Source: Pseudomonadales bacterium (lineage in GTDB: Bacteria; Pseudomonadota; Gammaproteobacteria; Pseudomonadales; Azotimanducaceae). Taken from it: a DNA stretch of 5,146 nt. Below the pieces are notes generated by a model. That model made no database searches. It saw only the letters and a list, made by a program, of their open reading frames with translations, and was not told the DNA's origin. The stretch is from positions 1 through 5,146 of the forward strand of contig JAQWQN010000047.1 of assembly GCA_029244465.1 (NCBI GenBank), in the 5' to 3' direction. Both the position numbers and the translations under genes were made by a program. Positions 1 to 5,146 of this stretch are shown piece by piece; the first letter of the stretch is position 1; every line of letters starts with the position of its first letter.

Positions 1-171
1 CGTAAGATTTCCCACGGGGTAGGGGTAGAGCGAACGTTCCAGACTTATAGTCCGCTGATTGCAGAAATCGAAGTTAAGCGTCGTGGCGATGTCCGCCAAG
101 CGAAACTTTACTACCTGCGCGAGCGGTCTGGCCGCTCAGCAAGAATCAAAGAAAAGGTGGGTAAAAAGTAG
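1..171 (+). CDS. rplS: 50S ribosomal protein L19, C-terminal part (5' end outside window)
   Basis: The reading frame is open from the first base and ends at TAG 169-171, giving the last 56 residues of a protein that is normally about 115-120 residues. The fragment begins RKISHGVGVERTFQTYSP and contains VKRRGDVRQAKLYYLRER, followed by a lysine/arginine-rich tail ending in GKK. This matches the E. coli L19 C-terminus almost position by position (for example KRRGAVRKAKLYYLRERTG in E. coli). L19 is a large-subunit ribosomal protein located at the interface with the small subunit. In gammaproteobacteria it is normally the last gene of the rpsP-rimM-trmD-rplS operon. That fits the non-coding, hairpin-rich stretch that follows here. 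The start and upstream partners lie outside the window. Identification is secure; only the 5' boundary is missing. Confidence 0.97.
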   Translation, partial: RKISHGVGVERTFQTYSPLIAEIEVKRRGDVRQAKLYYLRERSGRSARIKEKVGKK

Positions 172-200
172 CGCATCCCCCGGCGCACTGTGCGCGTCAT

Positions 201-242
201 TGAGCGTCAGGTTTGGTCACAATGACCGGCCTGACAGGCTCA
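201..242 (+). repeat. Long imperfect inverted repeat (strong hairpin) after rplS
   Basis: Bases 201-205 (TGAGC) pair with 238-242 (GCTCA), 206-211 (GTCAGG) with 230-235 (CCTGAC), two T-G pairs follow (212/229 and 213/228), and 215-219 (GGTCA) pairs with 223-227 (TGACC). This gives 18 base pairs with a CAA loop (220-222), one bulged T at 214 and a two-base AG bulge at 236-237. It lies 30 nt after the rplS stop, where an operon terminator is expected, but no T-run follows on either strand, so it is not a canonical Rho-independent terminator. It could mark the mature 3' end of the rplS transcript as an exonuclease-blocking stem, act with Rho, or be a dispersed intergenic repeat. The pairing is read directly; the role is inferred. 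Confidence 0.55.
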
Positions 243-367
243 GAGAGCCACGCCTGGCAAGCAAGTAGACGATTGGGCTTGAGAGCGATGGTGTTTTTCT
301 GCGCAAAACCGTCCCAAATTCCGGCCTACGTGAACGACGTTTTTCGATAGCGAAGCAACCTGCGTCG

Positions 368-391
368 CAACGACTCTCGGAGTTGTGTTTT
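368..391 (+). terminator. Possible weak Rho-independent terminator
   Basis: ACGACTC (370-376) pairs with GAGTTGT (380-386), including one G-T pair, around a TCG loop (377-379). C368 can add to the stem with G387 if A369 bulges. TTTT follows at 388-391 and is then interrupted by GCTG. The stem is short and the T-run minimal, so this is a borderline candidate for ending the rplS operon. It is nevertheless the only hairpin between rplS and the TATAAT box that is followed directly by a T-run. Confidence 0.3.
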
Positions 392-440
392 GCTGTATAA
401 ATCGAGTATTTAATGTCGGCTGGTTGCTGTGTTTGCGGCC

Positions 441-468
441 TCGGTAAACTGCAGATCTGTCGTATAAT
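441..468 (+). promoter_or_regulatory. Candidate sigma-70 promoter for xerD
   Basis: A perfect -10 hexamer TATAAT lies at 463-468. The best -35 at acceptable spacing is TCGGTA at 441-446, which matches 3 of 6 consensus bases with a 16-bp spacer. No TGN extended -10 is present. Transcription would start near 475-476, leaving a 5' untranslated region of roughly 70-85 nt before the xerD start codons. The perfect -10 in a non-coding gap just upstream of a gene is suggestive; the poor -35 keeps confidence moderate. Confidence 0.45.
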
Positions 469-472
469 GGCC

Positions 473-502
473 AGAAGGGTCAAAGTCGGACCCTGTTCTT
501 TT
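473..502 (+). promoter_or_regulatory. Hairpin with T-rich tail in the xerD leader
   Basis: AGGGTC (476-481) pairs perfectly with GACCCT (489-494) around a seven-base loop. The stem can be lengthened by AGA (473-475) pairing with TCT (497-499) across a two-base GT bulge (495-496). TTTT occupies 499-502. If transcription begins 7 bases after the TATAAT box, the transcript would open with this stem. It could stabilise the 5' end of the mRNA, act as a weak attenuator, or, if the promoter is not real, be the terminator of the upstream operon. The pairing is visible; the function is inferred. Confidence 0.4.
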
Positions 503-543
503 AGTTAAAATGCCCAATACAAAGCGATCTGCCAGGGCAAAAG

Positions 544-1458
544 GTGCGACTCATGGTGAAGATGCACGCAAACTCGACAGCTATCTTGCTAGATGCCTAT
601 CTTTCAAGTCTATGGCTTGAACGGGGGCTGAGTGAAAATACCCGCATGGCCTATAGTCGTGATTTGAACCAGACAGAGCGTTGGCTAGTCACGCAAGGTG
701 CAACCCTACTGACGGCGCAAGAAGGTGATTTGAGCCAGTTTCTTGCAAATCTCTACAGGCAGGCTATGAGCCCACGAAGCTCAGCTCGGTGGTTGAGTAG
801 CGTCCGCGGGTTTTACCGATACTTGGTGCGAGAGCATCATCTTGAGGCAGATCCGACCCAGCACCTGCGGCATCCTAAACTAGGCCGCTCCCTGCCTGAA
901 TCGCTGGGATCGGACGAAGTTGAGGAACTCATGTCAGCCCCTGATGTCGAAACACCTATCGGTCTGCGGGATCGGGCGATGTTGGAGTTGTTGTATGCCT
1001 CGGGTCTCAGGATTACAGAACTTGTCAGTCTGGCAGGGGTTAATGTTAACTTTCGCCAAGGCTTGGTTCGCGTGCTTGGCAAAGGTAGCAAAGAGAGACT
1101 GGTGCCAATGGGCGAGATTGCGCAGGACTGGATCGTACGTTTTGTTAGTGATGGTCGTACTCGGCTCGCTCCCGAGGGGTGCGCCGCCCTGTTTCCTAGC
1201 AACCGCGGCAAGATGATGACGCGACAAACGTTCTGGTATGCAGTTAAGCGCTATGCTGCGAAAGCCGGTATTGAAAAATCAGTGTCACCGCACACCTTGC
1301 GTCATGCGTTTGCGACGCATCTAGTGGATAATGGCGCCGACCTGCGCGCAGTGCAGATGATGCTGGGACACAGCGATCTGTCCACGACACAAATCTACAC
1401 GCACGTTGCTCGGGAACGACTAAAAAATGTCGTACGGGAACATCACCCGCGCGGATGA
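544..1458 (+). CDS. xerD: Site-specific tyrosine recombinase XerD
   Basis: XerD acts with XerC at the chromosomal dif site, under FtsK control, to resolve chromosome dimers at division. Residue numbers count from GTG 544 (304 residues). The N-terminal core-binding domain is about 12-100 (LSENTRMAYSRDL; SSARWLSSVRGFYRYL). The catalytic domain is about 118-298. All six catalytic positions are present: R156 in GLRITEL, K180 in GKGSKERLVP, H250 and R253 in SPHTLRHAFATHL, H276 in LGHSDLS, and nucleophile Y285 in IYTH. Apart from a two-residue contraction before H250, their spacing matches E. coli XerD. The start is ambiguous among GTG 544 (AGGG at 535-537 region upstream), ATG 553 (AAGG at 541-544) and ATG 562. 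ATG 562 gives 298 residues, the E. coli length, and ATG 553 gives 301. Overall similarity and the xerD-dsbC-hom order favour XerD over XerC. The gene appears intact. Confidence 0.96.
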   Translation: MRLMVKMHANSTAILLDAYLSSLWLERGLSENTRMAYSRDLNQTERWLVTQGATLLTAQEGDLSQFLANLYRQAMSPRSSARWLSSVRGFYRYLVREHHLEADPTQHLRHPKLGRSLPESLGSDEVEELMSAPDVETPIGLRDRAMLELLYASGLRITELVSLAGVNVNFRQGLVRVLGKGSKERLVPMGEIAQDWIVRFVSDGRTRLAPEGCAALFPSNRGKMMTRQTFWYAVKRYAAKAGIEKSVSPHTLRHAFATHLVDNGADLRAVQMMLGHSDLSTTQIYTHVARERLKNVVREHHPRG

Positions 1459-1489
1459 CTGGTGAATGACTGGCGAATGACTGAATGAA
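1456..1489 (+). repeat. Short tandem repeat at the xerD stop codon
   Basis: The unit TGACTGGTGAA (1456-1466) is followed directly by TGACTGGCGAA (1467-1477) and then by a degenerate copy, TGACTGAATGAA (1478-1489). The first TGA is the xerD stop. Because the unit is 11 bp, the TGA opening each copy falls in a different frame, so all three plus-strand frames are closed here. It probably arose by local slippage duplication. No function is evident. Confidence 0.7.
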
Positions 1490-1493
1490 TCGC

Positions 1494-1539
1494 GGTGCGC
1501 GTGCTCCATAGAGACGATCCACGGGACAATATGCGCGCC
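1494..1539 (+). repeat. Inverted repeat between xerD and dsbC
   Basis: GGTGCGCG (1494-1501) can pair with TGCGCGCC (1532-1539) as eight base pairs, including two G-T pairs, around a 30-nt loop. No T-run follows, so it is not a Rho-independent terminator. The long loop and GC-rich short stem mean it could be chance. The rest of the 113-nt gap shows only the dsbC ribosome binding site. Confidence 0.25.
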
Positions 1540-1571
1540 AGTGTGAATTAACAGAGAAGGTATAGAGCGAT

Positions 1572-2366
1572 ATGCACAGGCAATTAAGTAACGGCACGCG
1601 AGTTTCGACTTTTCTTACAGGTATCGTGTTGGCACTGCTCGGCGCGAGCGCCTCCGGCGGTGAGCCTATCGACGCGCTAGGAAATACTACGAAGCAACAA
1701 ATGATTCCTGCGGGTAGTGAGGTGCTGGTCGAGAAGCTGAAGGAATCGCTGCCAGATTTGCCCATCATGGCGGTCTACGAGACGCCGTTGCCTGATCTTT
1801 TTGGGGTTGACCTGCGGGGTGGCCAAACGCTCTATGGTACTAAGGATGGTGGCTTCATTATCTCTGGAGATATGTACCGGTTGGGTGACAAAATGATGAA
1901 CTTAGCGGAAGAGCGACGTGCGGTTGGGCGCAAAACGGTTTTGGACGCGGTGCCACGAGCAGAAATGGTGATCTTTTCTCCGCTTGGTCAGGCCAAGACC
2001 CACGTCAATGTCTTCACCGATGTCGACTGTGGTTATTGCCGGAAGTTGCACCAAGAAATGGCCGACATTAACGCCCTCGGTATCGAGGTGCGATACCTCG
2101 CCTATCCGCGACGGGGGTTGGATAACCCGACCTATGACAAAATAGTTTCCGCGTGGTGTTCGGACAACCCGAATCAGGCGATCACAGAACTGAAAGCGGG
2201 TCGCGATATTGCGTCTTCCACTTGCGCTAATCCCGTTGCCAAGCAGTACCAAATCGGTCAACAAATTGGTGTAAAAGGGACGCCTGCTATCGTGACGGCT
2301 AGTGGTGCATTGTTGCCGGGTTATCTCCCAGCAGCTGAGCTTGCTGTACGGATCGGGTTAGAATAG
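1572..2366 (+). CDS. dsbC: Periplasmic thiol:disulfide interchange protein DsbC
   Basis: DsbC is a periplasmic disulfide isomerase, kept reduced by DsbD, that corrects wrong disulfides in secreted proteins. The 264-residue product starts with a Sec-type signal peptide: basic residues at 3-10, a hydrophobic core at about 11-24, and probable cleavage after ASA at 27. The N-terminal dimerisation domain is about 45-105 (LYGTKDGGFIISGDMY). The thioredoxin-fold domain is about 130-262. Its active site is CGYC at 153-156 (FTDVDCGYCRKLHQEM), with a second cysteine pair at C196 and C218 and the cis-proline loop GTP at 236-238. Spacings between these residues match E. coli DsbC exactly (40, 22 and 19). 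ATG 1572 is the first possible start because an in-frame TAG lies at 1563-1565. The ribosome binding site is GAGAAGG at 1554-1560, with a rather long 11-nt spacing. DsbG is the main alternative, but the cysteine pattern and the xerD neighbour favour DsbC. Confidence 0.95.
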   Translation: MHRQLSNGTRVSTFLTGIVLALLGASASGGEPIDALGNTTKQQMIPAGSEVLVEKLKESLPDLPIMAVYETPLPDLFGVDLRGGQTLYGTKDGGFIISGDMYRLGDKMMNLAEERRAVGRKTVLDAVPRAEMVIFSPLGQAKTHVNVFTDVDCGYCRKLHQEMADINALGIEVRYLAYPRRGLDNPTYDKIVSAWCSDNPNQAITELKAGRDIASSTCANPVAKQYQIGQQIGVKGTPAIVTASGALLPGYLPAAELAVRIGLE

Positions 2367-2460
2367 CGCCGGCACCCGTGGTTAATTCACAAGATAGGTT
2401 GGCGCACCGGCCTCTGATGGTGTTTGGCGTGGACGGTTTCCGTTGCACGTATTGGGCACG

Positions 2461-2500
2461 AAATTTTCTCTGGTCCGGAGCAATGGCTGGACAGAAATTT
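2461..2500 (+). promoter_or_regulatory. Hairpin in the leader of hom
   Basis: AAATTT at 2461-2466 pairs with AAATTT at 2495-2500. CTG (2470-2472) pairs with CAG (2492-2494) after a three-base bulge. TCC (2474-2476) pairs with GGA (2489-2491) after a bulged G. The stem has about 12 pairs with a 12-base apical loop. It ends 4 nt before the ribosome binding site AGGTAG (2505-2510), which has 9-nt spacing to ATG 2520. I see no threonine- or isoleucine-rich leader peptide and no T-run, so classical thr-type attenuation is not supported. It might influence translation initiation or transcript stability. Confidence 0.3.
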
Positions 2501-2519
2501 AACTAGGTAGAATCACTGC

Positions 2520-3797
2520 ATGAAACAAGTTCGGCTCGGAATCGCTGGCTTGGGCACCGTGGCCCAGGGTGTGTTGAGCATTATCTCGATGAATGGAGGG
2601 AAAATTCGCGACCGGTCGGGTATCGAGCTCAAAGTCACGAGAGTTTCTAGCAGAACGGCGAAACCAGAAGTCGATCTGTTAGGTGCGAAGTTCAGTCAAG
2701 ATCTCTCCGACCTTGTCGCAGATGATGTTGATATCGTGCTAGAGCTAATCGGTGGTGAAGACGTTGCAAGAAACTTGATCGAAGCCGCGTTGGACGCGAA
2801 CAAACCGGTTGTAACGGCAAACAAAGCCTTGATCGCCACTTACGGTAACGATCTCTTAAGCAGTAATGTAAATGTCCCGATAAAGTTTGAGGCGGCTGTA
2901 GCTGGTGCGATTCCAATCATTCAGGCCATACAAGACGCGCTGATCTGTAACGATTTTCACCAGGTGGTGGGCATTATCAATGGCACCTGCAACTACATTC
3001 TCACGGCGATGGAAGAAGAGGATCAACCTTTTGCAACTGCGCTCAGTAATGCCCAGGCGCTCGGTTATGCAGAGGCTGACCCCACTTTTGATATAGAAGG
3101 GGTCGATGCGGCGCATAAACTCACGATACTGGCAGGTTTGGCCTTTGATACGCCTTTCGAGTTGGAACAGGTATACGTTGAGGGCATCACCAAGATCACA
3201 GCGCTAGACATCGAATACGCCGCTGAGTTGGGATACCGAATCAAGCATGTGGGCGTCGCAAAAGTCGTTGGTGCTGAAGTAGAAGCGCGCGTTCATCCTG
3301 CACTCCTGCCATCCGGGGCATTGTTGGCGAATGTGAATGGTGTCGCGAACGCCGTTGTGGTTAGAAGTGATGCAGCAGGGCAGACGCTTTTTAGCGGTCC
3401 CGGTGCCGGCGGTATGGCGACGGCCTCTTCTGTATTAGGGGACGTCGTGGCATTGGCGCGATCTGGCGAGTCTAGAGATGGTGGCGCGCGGTCTAAAACC
3501 CGTTATATCGAAATTGGCGAAGTCATCTGTTCGAATTACTTGAGAATTCCCGTGCGAGACAAGCCTGGTGTATTCGCGCAAGTGGCAAACACGATGTCAG
3601 AGCACGACATAAGTATTGAAGCTGCGATACAGAAAGAGCCGGTGGCGGGCAGTGCCTTCGTTGATATCGTCATCGTTACTCATGCCGTCGCGGAATCAGT
3701 AATGGAGCGCGCAGTCGCAACGTTACGAGAAAAGCTTGGCGAACTCGAGGTAAGTCAAGGCGACATATCTAGAATTCGCATCGAAACTTTGGAATAA
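2520..3797 (+). CDS. hom: Homoserine dehydrogenase with C-terminal ACT domain
   Basis: The enzyme reduces L-aspartate 4-semialdehyde to L-homoserine with NAD(P)H (EC 1.1.1.3) in the cytoplasm, the branch step toward threonine and methionine. The 425-residue product opens with the nucleotide-binding loop GIAGLGTVAQGV (7-18), where A15 stands at the third position of the GxGxxG pattern. Next come LELIGG (74-79), TANKALIA (99-106, K102), INGTCNYIL (153-161) and YAEADPTFDIEGVDAAHK (183-200). In that last block E185, D196 and K200 correspond by spacing to the catalytic E208, D219 and K223 of yeast homoserine dehydrogenase. A C-terminal ACT domain spans about 339-415 (YLRIPVRDKPGVFAQVA; ISIEAAIQKE), the usual site of threonine feedback control. 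It is monofunctional, with no aspartokinase domain. ATG 2520 is supported by AGGTAG at 2505-2510. The next gene starts 7 nt after the TAA, suggesting cotranscription. thrC, which commonly follows hom in Pseudomonas, is absent here. Confidence 0.96.
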   Translation: MKQVRLGIAGLGTVAQGVLSIISMNGGKIRDRSGIELKVTRVSSRTAKPEVDLLGAKFSQDLSDLVADDVDIVLELIGGEDVARNLIEAALDANKPVVTANKALIATYGNDLLSSNVNVPIKFEAAVAGAIPIIQAIQDALICNDFHQVVGIINGTCNYILTAMEEEDQPFATALSNAQALGYAEADPTFDIEGVDAAHKLTILAGLAFDTPFELEQVYVEGITKITALDIEYAAELGYRIKHVGVAKVVGAEVEARVHPALLPSGALLANVNGVANAVVVRSDAAGQTLFSGPGAGGMATASSVLGDVVALARSGESRDGGARSKTRYIEIGEVICSNYLRIPVRDKPGVFAQVANTMSEHDISIEAAIQKEPVAGSAFVDIVIVTHAVAESVMERAVATLREKLGELEVSQGDISRIRIETLE

Positions 3798-3804
3798 CAT
3801 ATCG

Positions 3805-5146
3805 GTGCAAATTCAACGCCGAGCAGCTCCAGAAAATCCATCGTCACTCAAAGGTTGGGGTGTCCTAGAGAAAATCTATACGCATCGTGGCATTAATAGT
3901 GCGGAAGAGTTAGATCTAAGCCTGAGCAAACTGCTCAAACCCGGCCTGTTGCCTGATATTCAAATCGCCGCAGATCGGCTCTGTCAGGCGGTTACAGCTC
4001 AAGAGCGGATTCTAATTGTCGGGGACTTTGATGCGGACGGTGCAACATCTGTTGCGCTGTGTGTGCTTGTACTCGGCGCTTACGGTGCAACCAGTGTGGA
4101 CTACTTGGTGCCCAACAGGTTTGAGTACGGTTATGGTTTATCGCCCGAAATTGTCGAATTGGCTAAAACCAAGAACCCGGCCGTAATCGTCACGGTGGAT
4201 AATGGTGTCTCGAGTATTGCGGGTGTCGCGCTCGCTCAGAGAGAAGGCATCGACGTGATCGTGACGGATCATCACTTGCCGGGACGCGACCGACCTGATG
4301 CGCTTGCGTTGGTAAATCCCAATCTCCCAGAAAGTAAATTTGGCAGTGGTGCGCTTGCGGGGGTTGGCGTTGCCTACTACGTATTGGGCGTATTGCGGCA
4401 GAAGCTAGTTGATCAGGGGTGGTTCGCAGAGCGCCCGATGCCGAATCTCGCGAACTACCTTGATCTTGTGGCGCTGGGCACAGTGGCTGATGTCGTACCT
4501 CTGGATAGCAACAACCGTCGTCTCGTGCAACAAGGTTTGCTGCGAATTCGCGCAGGGAGATGTCGGCCCGGTATCAAGGCGCTGGCAGAAATTGGCAAGC
4601 GCACGCTCAGTACACTGTCTGCTCAAGATCTGGGATTTGCCATTGGTCCTCGACTCAACGCAGCGGGTCGATTGGAAGATATGGCAATTGGGATCAAATG
4701 CTTGTTGGCAGAAGACTTTCGAGAGGCACGCCAGCGAGCGACGGCGCTTGATCAGTTGAACGTGGCTCGTCGTCAATTGGAACGGGACATGGTTGGCGAT
4801 GCAGAGCTGTTGCTCGCTACTGACCAAGCGGATACGGAACGAACCGGTCTCAGTGTCTACCATGAGTCTTTTCACCAAGGTGTGGTGGGCATCGTTGCCG
4901 GAAGACTGCGCGAACGTTTCCATAAGCCGGTGATATGTTTTGCTGATGCCGGTGATGTTGCGCCGGATGAGCTAAAAGGGTCTGCCCGAAGTATCGATGG
5001 TCTCCACATAAGGGATGTCCTTGATCAGGTAGCGACCCAACACCCGGGTCTGCTATTGAAGTTTGGCGGTCACGCGATGGCCGCGGGTTTGAGTATCAAG
5101 CGAGTACATCTAGAACGGTTTGGTGTTATTTTCGATAAGGCAGTCG
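3805..5146 (+). CDS. recJ: Single-stranded-DNA-specific exonuclease RecJ, N-terminal 447 residues (3' end outside window)
   Basis: RecJ degrades single-stranded DNA 5' to 3' and serves RecF-pathway recombination, mismatch repair and base excision repair. The frame stays open from GTG 3805 to the window end, giving 447 of about 570-580 residues. The metal-binding DHH-family motifs are in order: DFDADGATS (74-82), VDNG (131-134), VTDHH (153-157) and GTVADVVPLD (225-234). GPRLNAAGRL follows at 281-290. The DHHA1 part is shown by FHQGVVGIVAGRLRERF (356-372), KGSARS (391-396) and LKFGGHAMAAG (418-428). All align closely with E. coli RecJ; the C-terminal OB-fold region would lie beyond the window. 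GTG 3805 is the first usable start after an in-frame TAA at 3751; only sense codons that do not normally initiate lie between. The ribosome binding site is weak (GGA at 3791-3793, within the end of hom), so translation may be coupled to hom. Confidence 0.95.
   Translation, partial: MQIQRRAAPENPSSLKGWGVLEKIYTHRGINSAEELDLSLSKLLKPGLLPDIQIAADRLCQAVTAQERILIVGDFDADGATSVALCVLVLGAYGATSVDYLVPNRFEYGYGLSPEIVELAKTKNPAVIVTVDNGVSSIAGVALAQREGIDVIVTDHHLPGRDRPDALALVNPNLPESKFGSGALAGVGVAYYVLGVLRQKLVDQGWFAERPMPNLANYLDLVALGTVADVVPLDSNNRRLVQQGLLRIRAGRCRPGIKALAEIGKRTLSTLSAQDLGFAIGPRLNAAGRLEDMAIGIKCLLAEDFREARQRATALDQLNVARRQLERDMVGDAELLLATDQADTERTGLSVYHESFHQGVVGIVAGRLRERFHKPVICFADAGDVAPDELKGSARSIDGLHIRDVLDQVATQHPGLLLKFGGHAMAAGLSIKRVHLERFGVIFDKAV

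Larger units (their letters stand above)
172..543. other. Non-coding region between rplS and xerD
   Basis: These 372 bases hold no convincing gene on either strand. The longest open frame, on the minus strand at 217-483, begins with TTG and encodes 88 residues resembling no family I recognise. The region does contain several secondary-structure elements: a strong hairpin at 201-242, a terminator-like hairpin at 368-391, and a TATAAT box followed by another hairpin at 463-502. There is also a short GC palindrome at 183-195 (GCGCAC, T, GTGCGC) with no T-run after it. The likely role is to end the ribosomal-protein operon and start the xerD transcription unit. I see no tRNA or recognisable small RNA here. 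Confidence 0.7.

Noticed and set aside
17..24. GGGTAGGG, matching the FtsK-orienting KOPS pattern GGGNAGGG, near xerD
   Set aside because: It lies in conserved rplS coding sequence, a single 8-mer match is expected by chance across a genome, and KOPS acts by genome-wide skew rather than proximity to xerD.
396..414. TATAAA (396-401) and TTTAAT (409-414) as further -10 boxes
   Set aside because: No acceptable -35 element lies 16-18 bp upstream of either; the TATAAT at 463-468 is the better candidate.
217..483. 88-codon open frame on the minus strand in the rplS-xerD gap
   Set aside because: It begins with TTG, shows no recognisable family or domain, and covers DNA whose structure is better explained by hairpins and a promoter.
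2368..2411. GCCGG (2368-2372) and CCGGC (2407-2411) as a dsbC terminator stem
   Set aside because: Only five base pairs with a 34-nt loop and no T-run follow; xerD, dsbC, hom and recJ may simply be cotranscribed.
2452..2470. TTGGGCACG followed by a TTTTC stretch, resembling a sigma-54 promoter upstream of hom
   Set aside because: The invariant GC of the -12 element is missing at the required spacing.
4405..4923. 172-codon open frame on the minus strand opposite recJ
   Set aside because: It lies entirely within the strongly conserved recJ coding sequence and resembles no known protein; it is an antisense shadow.
1..5146. An undescribed system, mobile element or CRISPR array
   Set aside because: All coding space is taken by five well-known housekeeping genes in conserved order, and I see no transposase, phage gene, att-type repeat, spacer-repeat array or unexplained intact reading frame.

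Overview
The window is an ordinary housekeeping segment of a gammaproteobacterial chromosome of moderate GC. Five plus-strand genes run in the order rplS (3' end), xerD, dsbC, hom and recJ (5' part). The xerD-dsbC-hom neighbourhood with recJ downstream is a known gammaproteobacterial (Pseudomonas-like) arrangement. All five proteins align closely by eye with E. coli or Pseudomonas homologues, and every catalytic residue I could check is present. The genus cannot be fixed from this window.

Layout: 1-171 is the end of ribosomal protein L19. Positions 172-543 are non-coding but structured. This stretch holds a strong 42-nt hairpin (201-242), a weaker terminator-like hairpin with a TTTT tail (368-391), a perfect TATAAT box (463-468), and a hairpin that starts about where a transcript from that box would begin (473-502). 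It probably separates the end of the ribosomal-protein operon from a new transcription unit starting with xerD. xerD (544-1458) ends in an 11-bp tandem repeat that carries stops in all three frames. dsbC (1572-2366) follows after a 113-nt gap. hom (2520-3797) follows after a 153-nt gap whose last part can fold into a hairpin just upstream of the ribosome binding site. recJ begins at a GTG only 7 nt after the hom stop and runs off the window.

Functions: XerD resolves chromosome dimers. DsbC isomerises disulfides in the periplasm. Hom makes homoserine for threonine and methionine synthesis. RecJ is a 5'-3' single-strand DNA exonuclease used in recombination and mismatch repair. They do not form one pathway, and the grouping is conserved synteny rather than a functional cassette. 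The one departure from the Pseudomonas-type order is that thrC does not sit next to hom.

I found no mobile element, CRISPR array, tRNA or rRNA gene, or undescribed defence or biosynthetic system. The points worth a second look are small non-coding structures and the hom-recJ junction.
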